Of a DNA stretch of 64,000 nucleotides, positions 40,780 to 49,614 are shown one piece after another. Made by a program: the position numbers and the translations under genes. This stretch comes from CAZKWG01 sp964615375 (GTDB taxonomy: Bacteria; Myxococcota_A; UBA796; CAZKWG01), in contig CAZTOW010000030.1 in the NCBI GenBank assembly GCA_964615375.1, forward strand, positions 54,564 to 118,563. Reading direction: 5' to 3'. How positions within the stretch are numbered: position 1 is the stretch's first letter; every line of letters begins with the position of its first letter. A model generated the notes under the pieces. The model saw only the letters and a list, made by a program, of their open reading frames with translations, did no database searches and had not been told where the DNA came from.

Positions 40780-41883
40780 ATGGCTCTGGTTCGTCCGCGC
40801 GACCTCATCGTCACCTTCGAAGATGACGGGATGGTGCTGATCCGCTCGCCCAGCCGGGGCAAGGGGGCGCGCGCGCCGAGCTGGGCGGCGGGGGTGCTGG
40901 CGATGTGCAGCCGGCCGCGCACCCGCGACGAGGTGATGCGAGGCATGGGGCCGAACGGCGGGCCGCTCTACGATCAGCTCGCGCAGCTCGGGCTGCTGGT
41001 CACGCCGGAGGAGGCGGCCGACGCGCCGGTCATCTTCCACAACTACGCGGGCGTGGAGGTCCACCGCCGGATGCTCGCTGACGAGCCGCGGATCACGGCC
41101 TACCGGGAGGCGCTGCGCGCGCTGGTGCGGCCGGACGACGTGGTCATCGACGCGGGCAGCGGCTCGGGGATACTAGCCACATTAGCAGCCCTGGCGGGCG
41201 CCCGCAAGGTCTACGCCATCGAGCGCACCGACTTCGCCGAGGTGATCAAGCAGGTGGCCCGCGACAGCGGGGTGGCCGACCGGGTGGAGGTGGTGCGGGC
41301 CGACTTCGGCAAGGTGGTGCTGCCGGAGAAGGCGCGGCTCATCGTGACCGAGACCTTCGGGCACTTCGCCATCTCCGAGGGCATGATGCCCGACCTGGCT
41401 GCCTGCGCGGACCGCAACCTGACGCCGGACGGCCTGGTGATCCCGGGCGAGCTCAGCCTGCACCTGGCGCCCGTGGCCAGCGCGCCTGACCTGCTCGGCC
41501 CCTTCCGGCGCCGCGAGGACGGGGTGGACCTCAGCAGCCTGCGCCAGGACGCCCGCGGCAAGGCGGTGGATCGGCTGGTGCTGCCCGAGGAGGTGGGCGA
41601 GACCATCGATCTGGGGCGCATGCCCGTGCCCAACGACGGGACCTTCGAGACCCGCTTCACCCTGCCCGTGGCCTGCGAGGCCCTCTGCGTGTGGTTCACG
41701 CTGCACATGGCGCCGGGGGTGGACCTGCTGACGGGCCCGCACGACCCGCCGACCCACTGGCTCCAGACCCTGCTGCCCATCGCGCTGGACGCGGGGGAGC
41801 ACAGCCTGGTGGCCGCCTCCGCCCCCGAGGACGCGCGCAACCTGCTCGTCGACATCGACGGGCAGGAGGTGCGTATCCGGTGA
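40780..41883 (+). CDS. PRMT-like class I SAM methyltransferase with PqqD-like N-terminal domain
   Basis: A 367-residue enzyme. The C-terminal part is of protein arginine methyltransferase type: FHNYAGVEVHRRMLADEPRI, SAM motif DAGSGSGILATLAALAGA (near 125-142), a double-Glu-like loop TETFGHFAISEGMM, and a THW loop PTHWLQTLLPI, followed by a beta-barrel. The first ~85 residues (PRDLIVTFEDDGMVLIRSPS, TRDEVMRGM, LAQLGLLV) resemble a PqqD/winged-helix domain that binds peptides in RiPP pathways; this is a weak match. It overlaps the next gene by 4 bp (GTGA). The protein target is not known. Confidence 0.78.
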   Translation: MALVRPRDLIVTFEDDGMVLIRSPSRGKGARAPSWAAGVLAMCSRPRTRDEVMRGMGPNGGPLYDQLAQLGLLVTPEEAADAPVIFHNYAGVEVHRRMLADEPRITAYREALRALVRPDDVVIDAGSGSGILATLAALAGARKVYAIERTDFAEVIKQVARDSGVADRVEVVRADFGKVVLPEKARLIVTETFGHFAISEGMMPDLAACADRNLTPDGLVIPGELSLHLAPVASAPDLLGPFRRREDGVDLSSLRQDARGKAVDRLVLPEEVGETIDLGRMPVPNDGTFETRFTLPVACEALCVWFTLHMAPGVDLLTGPHDPPTHWLQTLLPIALDAGEHSLVAASAPEDARNLLVDIDGQEVRIR

Positions 41884-43235
41884 GGAAGAAGCGGGATCGT
41901 CCGCCGGTCGCCCTCACGCTGGACCGCCTGGAGGCGGACGGGGTCGGCGGGCACACGGAGAGCGGCAAGCGGCTCGTGGTGCGCACGGGGGCCGTGGGCG
42001 CCGAGCTGCTGGTGCAGCCGGGCCGCAAGGGGGAGGCGCGCCGTCTGGAGACCCTGAAGCCCGCCCCGGACGCGGTGACGCCGCGCTGCCCGGTCTTCGG
42101 GGTCTGCGGGGGCTGCCAGCTCCAGGAGATGTCGCTGGAGGCCCAGCGCGCAGGAAAAGGCGATCTCGCCGGACGGCTGGTGGGCCACCCCTCCCACCCG
42201 ACGGAGGGCGCGCCCGCGGCCTACGGCTACCGCAACAAGCTCGAGCTCTCCTTCGGGCGTCGGCGCTACCTCGCCACGCGCGAGGGTGAGGATCCACCCG
42301 AGGAGGATCTGCTCGGCTTCCACCCGCCTGGCTGGTACGGGAAGATCGTGCCGGTGGACGCCTGCCCGCTGGCGACCGACGAGATGAACGCCGCCCTGGG
42401 CGCCCTCGTGGCGTGCCGGCCGGGGCCCGCCTGGGACAGCCGGGCCCGGACCGGGGTCTGGCGCCACGTCGTGCTGCGCCAGGGTGAGGACGGGGTGCTG
42501 GTCACGCTGGTCACGACCTCGGCGGCTCGCGAAGAGGAGCTGGAGGAGGTCGCCGCGCGGGTCACGGCCGCGACGCGCGTCTCGGGCGTGCTGTGGGTGA
42601 CCAACGACGGGGTGGCGGAGGTGGCGACCGGGCCGCTGCGGCGGGTGCTGGCGGGGAGCCCGGAGCTGCGGCTTCGCCTGGGCGGGCGCGCGCTCACGCT
42701 GCCGCACGACGCCTTCTTCCAGGTCAATTCCGAGGGGGCGGAGCGCCTGCTGGCTCGGGTGGGGGACGCGCTCTTCGGCGCGGGCGGGGCCCGCGGGGGC
42801 ACGCTGCTGGACCTCTACTGCGGGGTGGGGGCGCTGGGGCTCGGGCTGGCGGACCGGCTCGAGGGCGGGCGCGTGCTGGGCGTGGAGCTGCACGAGGGCG
42901 CGATCGAGGTGGCGCGGCGCAACGCCGAGGCGGCGGGCGTGCCCGGGGAGTGGCACGCGGGGGCGGTGGAGGCCCTGCTGCCCACGCTGTCCTGGGCGGA
43001 CCCGGCCTTCGTCGTCGTGGACCCGCCCCGCGCGGGCCTGCACCCGAAGGCGGCGCGCTTCCTGGCCGGGCTCTCGGCGGAGGTCCTGGTCTATGTGGCC
43101 TGCAACCCCGCCAGCCTGGGCCGGGACGCGCCCGTGCTCGCCGAGGGGGGCTGGCGCCTGACCGACCTCTGGACGGTCGATCTCTTCCCCCAGACCCGCC
43201 ACGTCGAGGCCGTCGGGCGCTTCGTCCGGCCTTGA
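41880..43235 (+). CDS. rlmD: 23S rRNA uracil-5 methyltransferase, RlmD-like
   Basis: The gene starts at GTG 41880 (VRKKRDRPPVALTLDRLEAD), overlapping the PRMT-like stop, for 451 residues. An N-terminal TRAM-like beta domain (~8-55) is followed by the 4Fe-4S motif CPVFGVCGGC, then SAM motif LLDLYCGVGALGLGLADRL, VVDPPRAGLHPKA and the catalytic Cys motif VYVACNPASLGRD. This is the full RlmD/RumA domain order. A second TrmA-family gene lies at 1717-2790, so RlmC- and RlmD-like paralogues may both be present. RlmD methylates U1939 of 23S rRNA in E. coli; the exact site here is an inference. Confidence 0.85.
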   Translation: MRKKRDRPPVALTLDRLEADGVGGHTESGKRLVVRTGAVGAELLVQPGRKGEARRLETLKPAPDAVTPRCPVFGVCGGCQLQEMSLEAQRAGKGDLAGRLVGHPSHPTEGAPAAYGYRNKLELSFGRRRYLATREGEDPPEEDLLGFHPPGWYGKIVPVDACPLATDEMNAALGALVACRPGPAWDSRARTGVWRHVVLRQGEDGVLVTLVTTSAAREEELEEVAARVTAATRVSGVLWVTNDGVAEVATGPLRRVLAGSPELRLRLGGRALTLPHDAFFQVNSEGAERLLARVGDALFGAGGARGGTLLDLYCGVGALGLGLADRLEGGRVLGVELHEGAIEVARRNAEAAGVPGEWHAGAVEALLPTLSWADPAFVVVDPPRAGLHPKAARFLAGLSAEVLVYVACNPASLGRDAPVLAEGGWRLTDLWTVDLFPQTRHVEAVGRFVRP

Positions 43236-43287
43236 AGCGTGCGGCCCGGTGGGCTACAGGTCAGCGCCTCTCGTATGGAGCTCGACC

Positions 43288-44379
43288 ATGAGCCTTCGCC
43301 TCGCGATCTTCGCCGTCCTTCTCACCGGAGCACTCTCCGGCTGCTCGAGCCCCCAGCCGCCGCCCGAGGTCAAGAAGCCCGAGCCCGCCGCGCAGCCCGC
43401 CGCGGGCCCCGACGCCGCCGCCCTCCAGGCCAAGGCCGCCGGGCTCTTCAAGGCGCTGCCCAAGGAGATGAGCAGCGAGACCAACCCGGTGACGCCCGAG
43501 AAGGTCACGCTCGGCCGCATGCTCTACTTCGAGACGCGGCTGTCGAAGAACCACGACGTCTCCTGCAACTCCTGCCACGACCTCGCGAAGTACGGCGTGG
43601 ACGGCAAGCCCACCAGCACGGGCCACAAGCAGCAGGTCGGCGGTCGCAACTCGCCGACGGTGTACAACGCCGGCTTCCACGTCGCCCAGTTCTGGGACGG
43701 CCGCGCCGCGGACCTCGAGGCCCAGGCCAAGGGCCCGGTGCTGAACCCCATCGAGATGGCGATGCCGGACGAGGGTCAGGTCGTCAAGGTGCTGAAGTCC
43801 ATCCCGGGCTACCTCCCGCTCTTCCAGGCGGCCTTCCCCGGCGAGCAGGACCCCGTCACCTACGACAACATGGCCAAGGCCATCGGCGCCTTCGAGCGCA
43901 CCCTGGTCACGCCCTCGCCCTTCGACCGCTTCATCGAGGGCGACACCGCCGCGCTGAACGCCGAGCAGCTCGCGGGCTTCCAGACCTTCATGGACGTCGG
44001 CTGCACGACCTGCCACCTCGGGCAGGGCGTGGGCGGCGGCATGTTCCAGAAGCTCGGGCTGGTCAAGCCCTACGACACCAAGGACCAGGGCCGCTTCGAT
44101 CTCACGAAGAACGAGGGGGATCGGTTCTTCTTCAAGGTGCCGTCGCTGCGCAACATCGACCAGACCGGCCCCTATTTCCACGACGGCAGCGTCGCCTCGC
44201 TGGACGAGGCCATCCGGCTCATGGGCGAGCACCAGCTGGGCAAGACGCTCACGCCCGAGCAGATCGGCCAGATCAAGACCTTCCTGGGCAGCCTCACCGG
44301 ACCCCTCCCTACCGATGGCATCGCGCCGCCCACGCTCCCCGAGAGCGGCCCGGGCACGCCCAAGCCTGATCCCGCCTGA
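43288..44379 (+). CDS. Di-heme cytochrome c peroxidase family lipoprotein
   Basis: A 363-residue MauG/CCP-family protein from ATG 43288 (GGAG upstream). It has a lipoprotein signal (FAVLLTGALSGC), a Pro/Ala linker, and two c-type heme sites, CNSCH (~98) and CTTCH (~246). Motifs around them, LGRMLYFETRLSKNHDVSCN and VPSLRNIDQTGPYFHDG, are typical of bacterial di-heme peroxidases, which reduce H2O2 in the periplasm with electrons from cytochromes. The lipid anchor is less common. Ends 6 bp before the PBP gene; functional link unknown. Confidence 0.9.
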   Translation: MSLRLAIFAVLLTGALSGCSSPQPPPEVKKPEPAAQPAAGPDAAALQAKAAGLFKALPKEMSSETNPVTPEKVTLGRMLYFETRLSKNHDVSCNSCHDLAKYGVDGKPTSTGHKQQVGGRNSPTVYNAGFHVAQFWDGRAADLEAQAKGPVLNPIEMAMPDEGQVVKVLKSIPGYLPLFQAAFPGEQDPVTYDNMAKAIGAFERTLVTPSPFDRFIEGDTAALNAEQLAGFQTFMDVGCTTCHLGQGVGGGMFQKLGLVKPYDTKDQGRFDLTKNEGDRFFFKVPSLRNIDQTGPYFHDGSVASLDEAIRLMGEHQLGKTLTPEQIGQIKTFLGSLTGPLPTDGIAPPTLPESGPGTPKPDPA

Positions 44380-44385
44380 TCGGGC

Positions 44386-46797
44386 ATGTCGCTCGGAGCC
44401 CGGCTTCGCCGCGTGATACTCTGGCTCGCGCTGTTCTTCGGCGCGGCCGCTGTGGTCTTCGCCATCCTCGCGGCACCCCAGTACCTGCTGGTGCGCCAGG
44501 AGATGGCGGAGCTGACGGAGGCGCACCGGGCGCATGAGGTCGCCCACCCGGGCTGGAGCTTCCCCGGCCGCGTGTGGTCGGCGCCGGCCAGCATGGACCT
44601 GCCGTCCAAGGTGCTGATGGAGCACGCGCGGATCCGGCAGTACACCGAGCGCTGCCCCCCGGCGGACCCTGGCGAGTACTGCCCGAAGACCGGGGAGATC
44701 ATCCCCCGCGGCGGGCTCTTCCCCGAGGGCGTGCAGCCCCCGGGCACCGCGGGCTGGACGCGGCCCCTGGCGCTGGAGCCGATCCGCATCGGCACGCTGC
44801 TGGGGCCGGACGGCGAGATCCGCTGGCACCTGCCGGTGGCCGAGGCGCCGAAGCTGCTGGTGGACGCCATCCTGGCCGCCGAGGACCTCGAGTACTACGA
44901 GCACCACGGCGTGAACCTGAGCGCGGCGGCCCGCGCCGCCTGGATCAACCTGCGCGGGGGCGGCTACCGTCAGGGCGCCAGCACGCTGACCATGCAGATG
45001 GTCCGCATGCTCTCGCAGCGCCGCGAGAAGACCATCGGCCGCAAGCTGCGCGAGATGGCCTCGGCGTTCGCGCTGGACAGCTACGCCGGCAAGGACGGCG
45101 TGCTGCAGATGTACCTGGACAGCCCCTACCTGGGGCAGGCCGGGAACCAGTCGATCTGCGGCTTCAAGGCCGCGGCCTGGTACTATTACGGGCTCCAGCC
45201 GGACGAGCTCGACCTCAGCCAGGCCGCCACCCTGGCCGGCATCCTCCCCGCCCCCGGCCGCTTCGCGCCCGACCGGCACCCCGAGGAGGCCCGCGTCCGG
45301 CGGGACATGGTGCTGGAGCGCATGAAGCGCCTCGGCTACGACGTGACGGCGGCCCTGGCTGAGCCCGTCACGGCCACCCCGCACGGGCTCCCCGAGGACC
45401 GCTACCCCGCCTGGCTCCAGGCCACCCGCATCTGGCTGGAGGCCAACCTGCCGCCGGAGGTGGTCTACGGGGCGGGCCTGGACGTGTTCACCGCGCTGGA
45501 CGTGGTCGCCCAGGAGCGCACGGACACGGTGATGCCCGAGAAGGTGCGCTTCCTCGAAGGGATCATCGGCAAGAAGCCGACCGGACCGCTCCAGGCCGCC
45601 TCCGCGCTGATCGACACGGAGGCCGGCACGCTGGTGGCGGTCTACGGCGGCGATCTCAGCCTGCCCACGGACTTCAACCGGGCGACCCAGGCGCGCCGGC
45701 AGCCGGGATCCGCCTTCAAGCCGCTGGTCTACGCGCTGGCCTTCAACACGCCGGGCCCGGACGGTCACCCGAAGTACACCGCCGCCCACGCCGTGCCCAA
45801 CGCGCCGCGCGAGTTCGCCGGGACGGGCGGGTGGAAGCCGCGGAACGTGGGCGGGGAGTACTCCTCGACGACCTGCCTGGCCAACGGGCTCGCCTGGAGC
45901 CAGAACATCGCCACCGCCAGCCTGCTGGAGGAGCTCGGCGGGCCGAAGCCGCTCATCGCCCTCGCCCAGCGCTTCGGGATCGACACGAAGAGCTTCCCCG
46001 AGGAGATGGGCATCGCGCTGGGCCAGGCGGAGGTGACCCCGCTGGAGATGGCGCGCTTCGTGGGCACCGTGGCCAACCGCGGGCTGTTCACGGACGGATC
46101 CCCCGTGCTGCTCATCCGCGACGGGGCGGGGGCGGTGCGCTACGAGCACAAGGCGCCCTCGGAGCGCGTCCTCAGCGAGGAAGCCGCGGCGCTGACCCGC
46201 GACCTCATGCGGCTGGTGATTGAATTCGGGACCGGCGGCGCCAGCCGCGGCGCTGGGGGATACGCCGGCTATCCGGGCCCGAGCATCGGCAAGACCGGGA
46301 CCACCGACTCCGAGAAGGACCTGTGGTTCATCGGCGCGACCCCGCGCTACGCGGGCGCCGTCTGGCTGGGCTACGACCAGCCCCAGCGCATCGGCTGGGC
46401 CGCCAGCGATCTCGCCGCCCCGCTCTGGGGCTGGTGGATGCGCGCCATGCACGAGGGCTTCAAGCTCGACGCCGAGTTCACGGGCCTCGAGCTCGCCCAC
46501 CGGGGCGTGTGCAAGGTGACCGGCAAGCTGCCCAACGGCTCCTGCCCCATCGTGCCCGCCCCCTTCATCCCCGGCACCGTGCCCAAGCAGGGCTGCGGGA
46601 TGGAGCACCCCCCGCCCGAGCCCGAGCCCGCCAGCGACGAGGAGCTGGGCGCCGAGCCCGCCGAGGGTGAGGCCACCGAGGGCGCGCCCGGCGAGGAGAA
46701 GCCCAAGCCCCAGAAGCACGAGAGCCTGTGGAAGAAGCGGGCCCGCGAGGCCGAGGAGAAGGCCGCCGCCGAGGGCGCCGCGCCGCCCGCGCCCTGA
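44386..46797 (+). CDS. Class A penicillin-binding protein (bifunctional transglycosylase/transpeptidase)
   Basis: An 803-residue peptidoglycan synthase anchored by an N-terminal helix (VILWLALFFGAAAVVFAIL). The GT51 transglycosylase motifs are AAEDLEYYEHHGVN and QGASTLTMQMVRM (~165-205). The transpeptidase has SxxK as PGSAFKPL (~445), SxN as WSQN (~504) and KTG as GKTGTT (~630). All catalytic residues are present. It is PBP1A/1C-like. An insert before the GT51 domain contains two Cys and the C-terminus has a Glu/Pro-rich and charged tail. Active outside the inner membrane. Confidence 0.93.
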   Translation: MSLGARLRRVILWLALFFGAAAVVFAILAAPQYLLVRQEMAELTEAHRAHEVAHPGWSFPGRVWSAPASMDLPSKVLMEHARIRQYTERCPPADPGEYCPKTGEIIPRGGLFPEGVQPPGTAGWTRPLALEPIRIGTLLGPDGEIRWHLPVAEAPKLLVDAILAAEDLEYYEHHGVNLSAAARAAWINLRGGGYRQGASTLTMQMVRMLSQRREKTIGRKLREMASAFALDSYAGKDGVLQMYLDSPYLGQAGNQSICGFKAAAWYYYGLQPDELDLSQAATLAGILPAPGRFAPDRHPEEARVRRDMVLERMKRLGYDVTAALAEPVTATPHGLPEDRYPAWLQATRIWLEANLPPEVVYGAGLDVFTALDVVAQERTDTVMPEKVRFLEGIIGKKPTGPLQAASALIDTEAGTLVAVYGGDLSLPTDFNRATQARRQPGSAFKPLVYALAFNTPGPDGHPKYTAAHAVPNAPREFAGTGGWKPRNVGGEYSSTTCLANGLAWSQNIATASLLEELGGPKPLIALAQRFGIDTKSFPEEMGIALGQAEVTPLEMARFVGTVANRGLFTDGSPVLLIRDGAGAVRYEHKAPSERVLSEEAAALTRDLMRLVIEFGTGGASRGAGGYAGYPGPSIGKTGTTDSEKDLWFIGATPRYAGAVWLGYDQPQRIGWAASDLAAPLWGWWMRAMHEGFKLDAEFTGLELAHRGVCKVTGKLPNGSCPIVPAPFIPGTVPKQGCGMEHPPPEPEPASDEELGAEPAEGEATEGAPGEEKPKPQKHESLWKKRAREAEEKAAAEGAAPPAP

Positions 46798-46839
46798 GAC
46801 GGCGCCGCGCCGCCCGCGCCCTGACCCTGCCCTGCGCCT

Positions 46840-48633
46840 CTACTCCGCGCAGCGCTTCCGGCTCTGGGTGTCCCAGCAGAAGGTGACGGTCTCGCCCTCG
46901 GGGACGTTGATCGTCGTGTTCACGCGGGCGCCAGTGGGGCCGACGCCGATCATGTGGCGCCCGGCCTTGACCGCGGCCTCCACCCGGCCCTCGCCCACGT
47001 TCGCGTGATCGATGACCACCGCGCAGTCCGGGCGGCACTCCACCACCAGCTTGCCCTGCGGCGTGTCCGGCGAGAGCACCGGCAGCGTGACCGCGGGCTT
47101 CTGCGCGGGCTTCGGGTTGGTGCTGCCCGCGGGCAGGGCGTTCTTCGGCCCGTCCTCCCAGGCGCTCCAGACGAGCGCGCCCCCGACCACCAGGAAGAGC
47201 CCGAGGATCACCAGCACGGCCTTGAACCAGGGGGAGCTGGGCCGCTCCACCGGGCGCTCCGCCGGGAGGGTGGGGCTGGCGGCGCTCGCGCGCTGGCTGG
47301 CGAGGGTGGGCGCCGTGTTGGGCGCGCGCGTCCCCGCGGGCGAGGGGGTGGTCGGCGTGCGCTGGACCCGCAGCGAGCCCGTGGCCGGGGTGCGCTCGGA
47401 GCCGGTGGTCATCGGCCCCGCGGCCGGGACCGACCCTGACACGAAGAGGCCCGCGTCCGGCTTGAGCTCCGGCACCTCCACCACCACGGCGCCCGCGCCC
47501 GCTGCCCGCCGCCGCCCGGTCGTGTCCAGCAGGCCCCCCGTGTTCGGCCCCTTCGGCGCGGGGGCGCCCTGACGCGCCCGCCTCAGGATCTCGTCGGCGG
47601 TGACCGGCGCCTGATGCCCGGCCAGCTGCGCGCCGGCCTCCGCGCCGTCCATCTCCGGCAGCAGGCTGACCCGCTCCCGTCCGCCGCTCTTCGGGCGCTG
47701 CGGCGGGGGCGCGCTCCCCAGGCCCTTCCGCGCGTCCGGCTCGGAGTCGAAGAGGCGGCTCTCCGGGAGCTGCCCCTGCAGGCGGCGCGCGGCGTTGTGG
47801 ACGGCCTCCAGCATGTCCGTCGCCGAGGCGAAGCGGTCCGTCGGCCGGTAACGCACCGCGCGGCCGATCAGGTTGCGGATGGCCTCCGGCAGCCCGCGGA
47901 GCTGCTCCTCCTGCGACTCGGGGATGTGCAGGTCCTGGGGCGTCTGCAGCGTCAGCAGGCTGTAGAGCGTGGCCGCCATGGCGAAGAGATCGGCGCGCCC
48001 GTCCAGCTCCTTGCTGCCGTTCCATTGCTCGGGCGCCATGTAGGCCGGCGTGCCCAGCAGCGAGCCCGTGCGGGTCTGGGTGTTCTCGGTCTCCGCGACC
48101 CGCGCGATCCCGAAGTCCGCCAGCTTGTAGGTCCCGTCCCTGGTGACCAGGATGTTGCCCGGCTTGATGTCGCGGTGGATGACCCCCTGCTCGTGCGCCA
48201 CCGAGAGCGCAGGCAGCAGGGCCGCCATCACCTCCAGCGCCTTGAGCGGCGTCAGCGGCCCGGTCTCCCGCATCCGGTCCCAGATGCTGCCACCCTCGAC
48301 CAGCTCCATCACGATGAAGAGGCGGTCGCCGTCGGCGCCGATGTCGTGCGCCATGACGATGTTCGGGTGCGCCAGGCGCGCCGTGGTGCGCGCCTCCGCC
48401 AGGAAGCGCTTGCGGATCTCGGGGTGCGCGGCGTAGGCCGGAGAGAGCACCTTGATCGCCCGATGAACCTCCAGACGACGGTCGAATGCCCGATACACCT
48501 TGGCCATGCCACCGGTGCCCAGGACGTCGATCAGGCGGTATCTACCGCCACAAAGAGGTGGTGCGACCTCGTTGTTCTCTGACTGGGACGCGGCTCCTCC
48601 CACCCGCGAATCGCGGAGCTCCGATTGGGACAC
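46840..48633 (-). CDS. Ser/Thr protein kinase with C-terminal transmembrane segment and PEGA-like domain
   Basis: About 597 residues if GTG 48633 is used (GTG 48735 gives 631). An Hanks-type kinase domain starts with YRLIDVLGTGGMAKVYRAFD and contains AIKVL, HRDIKPGN, DFG as LADFGIARV and MAPEQ, so it should be active. A Pro/Thr-rich linker, one transmembrane helix (AVLVILGLFLVVGGALVW, ~460) and a beta-rich extracytoplasmic end (LVVECRPDCAVVIDHANVGE) follow. The end is PEGA-like. The kinase probably senses an outside signal and phosphorylates cytoplasmic targets, such as FHA proteins. Start is uncertain since no clear ribosome binding site is seen. Confidence 0.9.
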   Translation of the reverse strand: MSQSELRDSRVGGAASQSENNEVAPPLCGGRYRLIDVLGTGGMAKVYRAFDRRLEVHRAIKVLSPAYAAHPEIRKRFLAEARTTARLAHPNIVMAHDIGADGDRLFIVMELVEGGSIWDRMRETGPLTPLKALEVMAALLPALSVAHEQGVIHRDIKPGNILVTRDGTYKLADFGIARVAETENTQTRTGSLLGTPAYMAPEQWNGSKELDGRADLFAMAATLYSLLTLQTPQDLHIPESQEEQLRGLPEAIRNLIGRAVRYRPTDRFASATDMLEAVHNAARRLQGQLPESRLFDSEPDARKGLGSAPPPQRPKSGGRERVSLLPEMDGAEAGAQLAGHQAPVTADEILRRARQGAPAPKGPNTGGLLDTTGRRRAAGAGAVVVEVPELKPDAGLFVSGSVPAAGPMTTGSERTPATGSLRVQRTPTTPSPAGTRAPNTAPTLASQRASAASPTLPAERPVERPSSPWFKAVLVILGLFLVVGGALVWSAWEDGPKNALPAGSTNPKPAQKPAVTLPVLSPDTPQGKLVVECRPDCAVVIDHANVGEGRVEAAVKAGRHMIGVGPTGARVNTTINVPEGETVTFCWDTQSRKRCAE

Positions 48634-48833
48634 TCTATCAGCCTGTGAGGCCAGCAGCGCACGCCGATCGCGCGCCCCAGCACAGGCTCCGCGAGGCTGG
48701 GCGCCCGAAGGGGACAAACGCCTCCTCGCGGGCACGCCGTTTCAAACCGGCTAGATCACTTTCTGTCGTCCTGCGCATGGCGCACCTCTGATCTCTCCTA
48801 CGGCTCTTCCTCCTCCATCGATACACTGAACAC

Positions 48834-49583
48834 ATGAACGAGATCCGTACCCTCCAGGACTGGGCGGAACGCCCTGACCTCAGCGCCCTCACCCCCGCGA
48901 CCCTGCGCCTCGCGCGCGGCGTCCCGGCGGCTCGTGAGCTGTTCCTTCAGTCTATCACATCGTCGCTCGACCGCGCGCTGCTGGGCGTGGACGCGCCGCC
49001 CGACTTCCGGGAGGAGCCCGATCCCGGGCGTGCCGCGCTGCTGGCCTGGTGCGCCGCTGAGCGCGGTGGTGTCGAGCTCCGCGCGCTGGCCGACCTGGAG
49101 GAGGCCCTCCGCGGGAGCCCGGCGCAGGTGCTCGTGGCGCAGGCGCGGGTGCAGGTCGATCCGGCGCGCGAGCGGGAGGCCCGGCGCGCGCTGGCCTCCC
49201 AGGAGCTGCCCTTCCTGATGCCCGGCGCGCTCCACCCGCTGCAGGTGGAGATCCTGGCCGTGGGCGACCGCGTGCTCCCCGCCCTGCACGTCGATCACGT
49301 CCGCAAGCTCACGGCCCTGGTGGTGGAGGCCCTGCCGCTGGACGCGCGCGCGTTGGGCCTCTGGTTCTGGCCGGTGCTCCGCGCGCTCTCTCCCGAACGG
49401 CTGCGCGGTCCGCTCGGCCAGCTTCACGCCGCGCGCCGCCTGCCCCCCGGGGGGCGCGGGCTCGCCGCCGCCTACCGGATGCGGGTGGGCGAGGCCCCCG
49501 ACGCGGCGCTCCTCGAGGCGGGACCGGCCGATCGGCTGCTGGCCGCGGTGGCGGCCCTGGGCGATCGCTCGCAGGCGCCTTAA
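48834..49583 (+). CDS. Hypothetical protein
   Basis: The 249-residue product MNEIRTLQDWAERPDLSALT has no recognised domain, signal peptide or membrane segment. It is Leu/Ala/Arg-rich and mostly helical by pattern. Codon bias is typical of the genome, apart from a small AT-rich patch near 48951 (QSITSS), so it looks like a real native gene. It is followed 31 bp later by the Rossmann protein gene on the same strand and may be cotranscribed with it. Function unknown. Confidence 0.6.
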   Translation: MNEIRTLQDWAERPDLSALTPATLRLARGVPAARELFLQSITSSLDRALLGVDAPPDFREEPDPGRAALLAWCAAERGGVELRALADLEEALRGSPAQVLVAQARVQVDPAREREARRALASQELPFLMPGALHPLQVEILAVGDRVLPALHVDHVRKLTALVVEALPLDARALGLWFWPVLRALSPERLRGPLGQLHAARRLPPGGRGLAAAYRMRVGEAPDAALLEAGPADRLLAAVAALGDRSQAP

Positions 49584-49614
49584 CAGGGAGATCCATCGAC
49601 GAGGGAGCAAGCGC

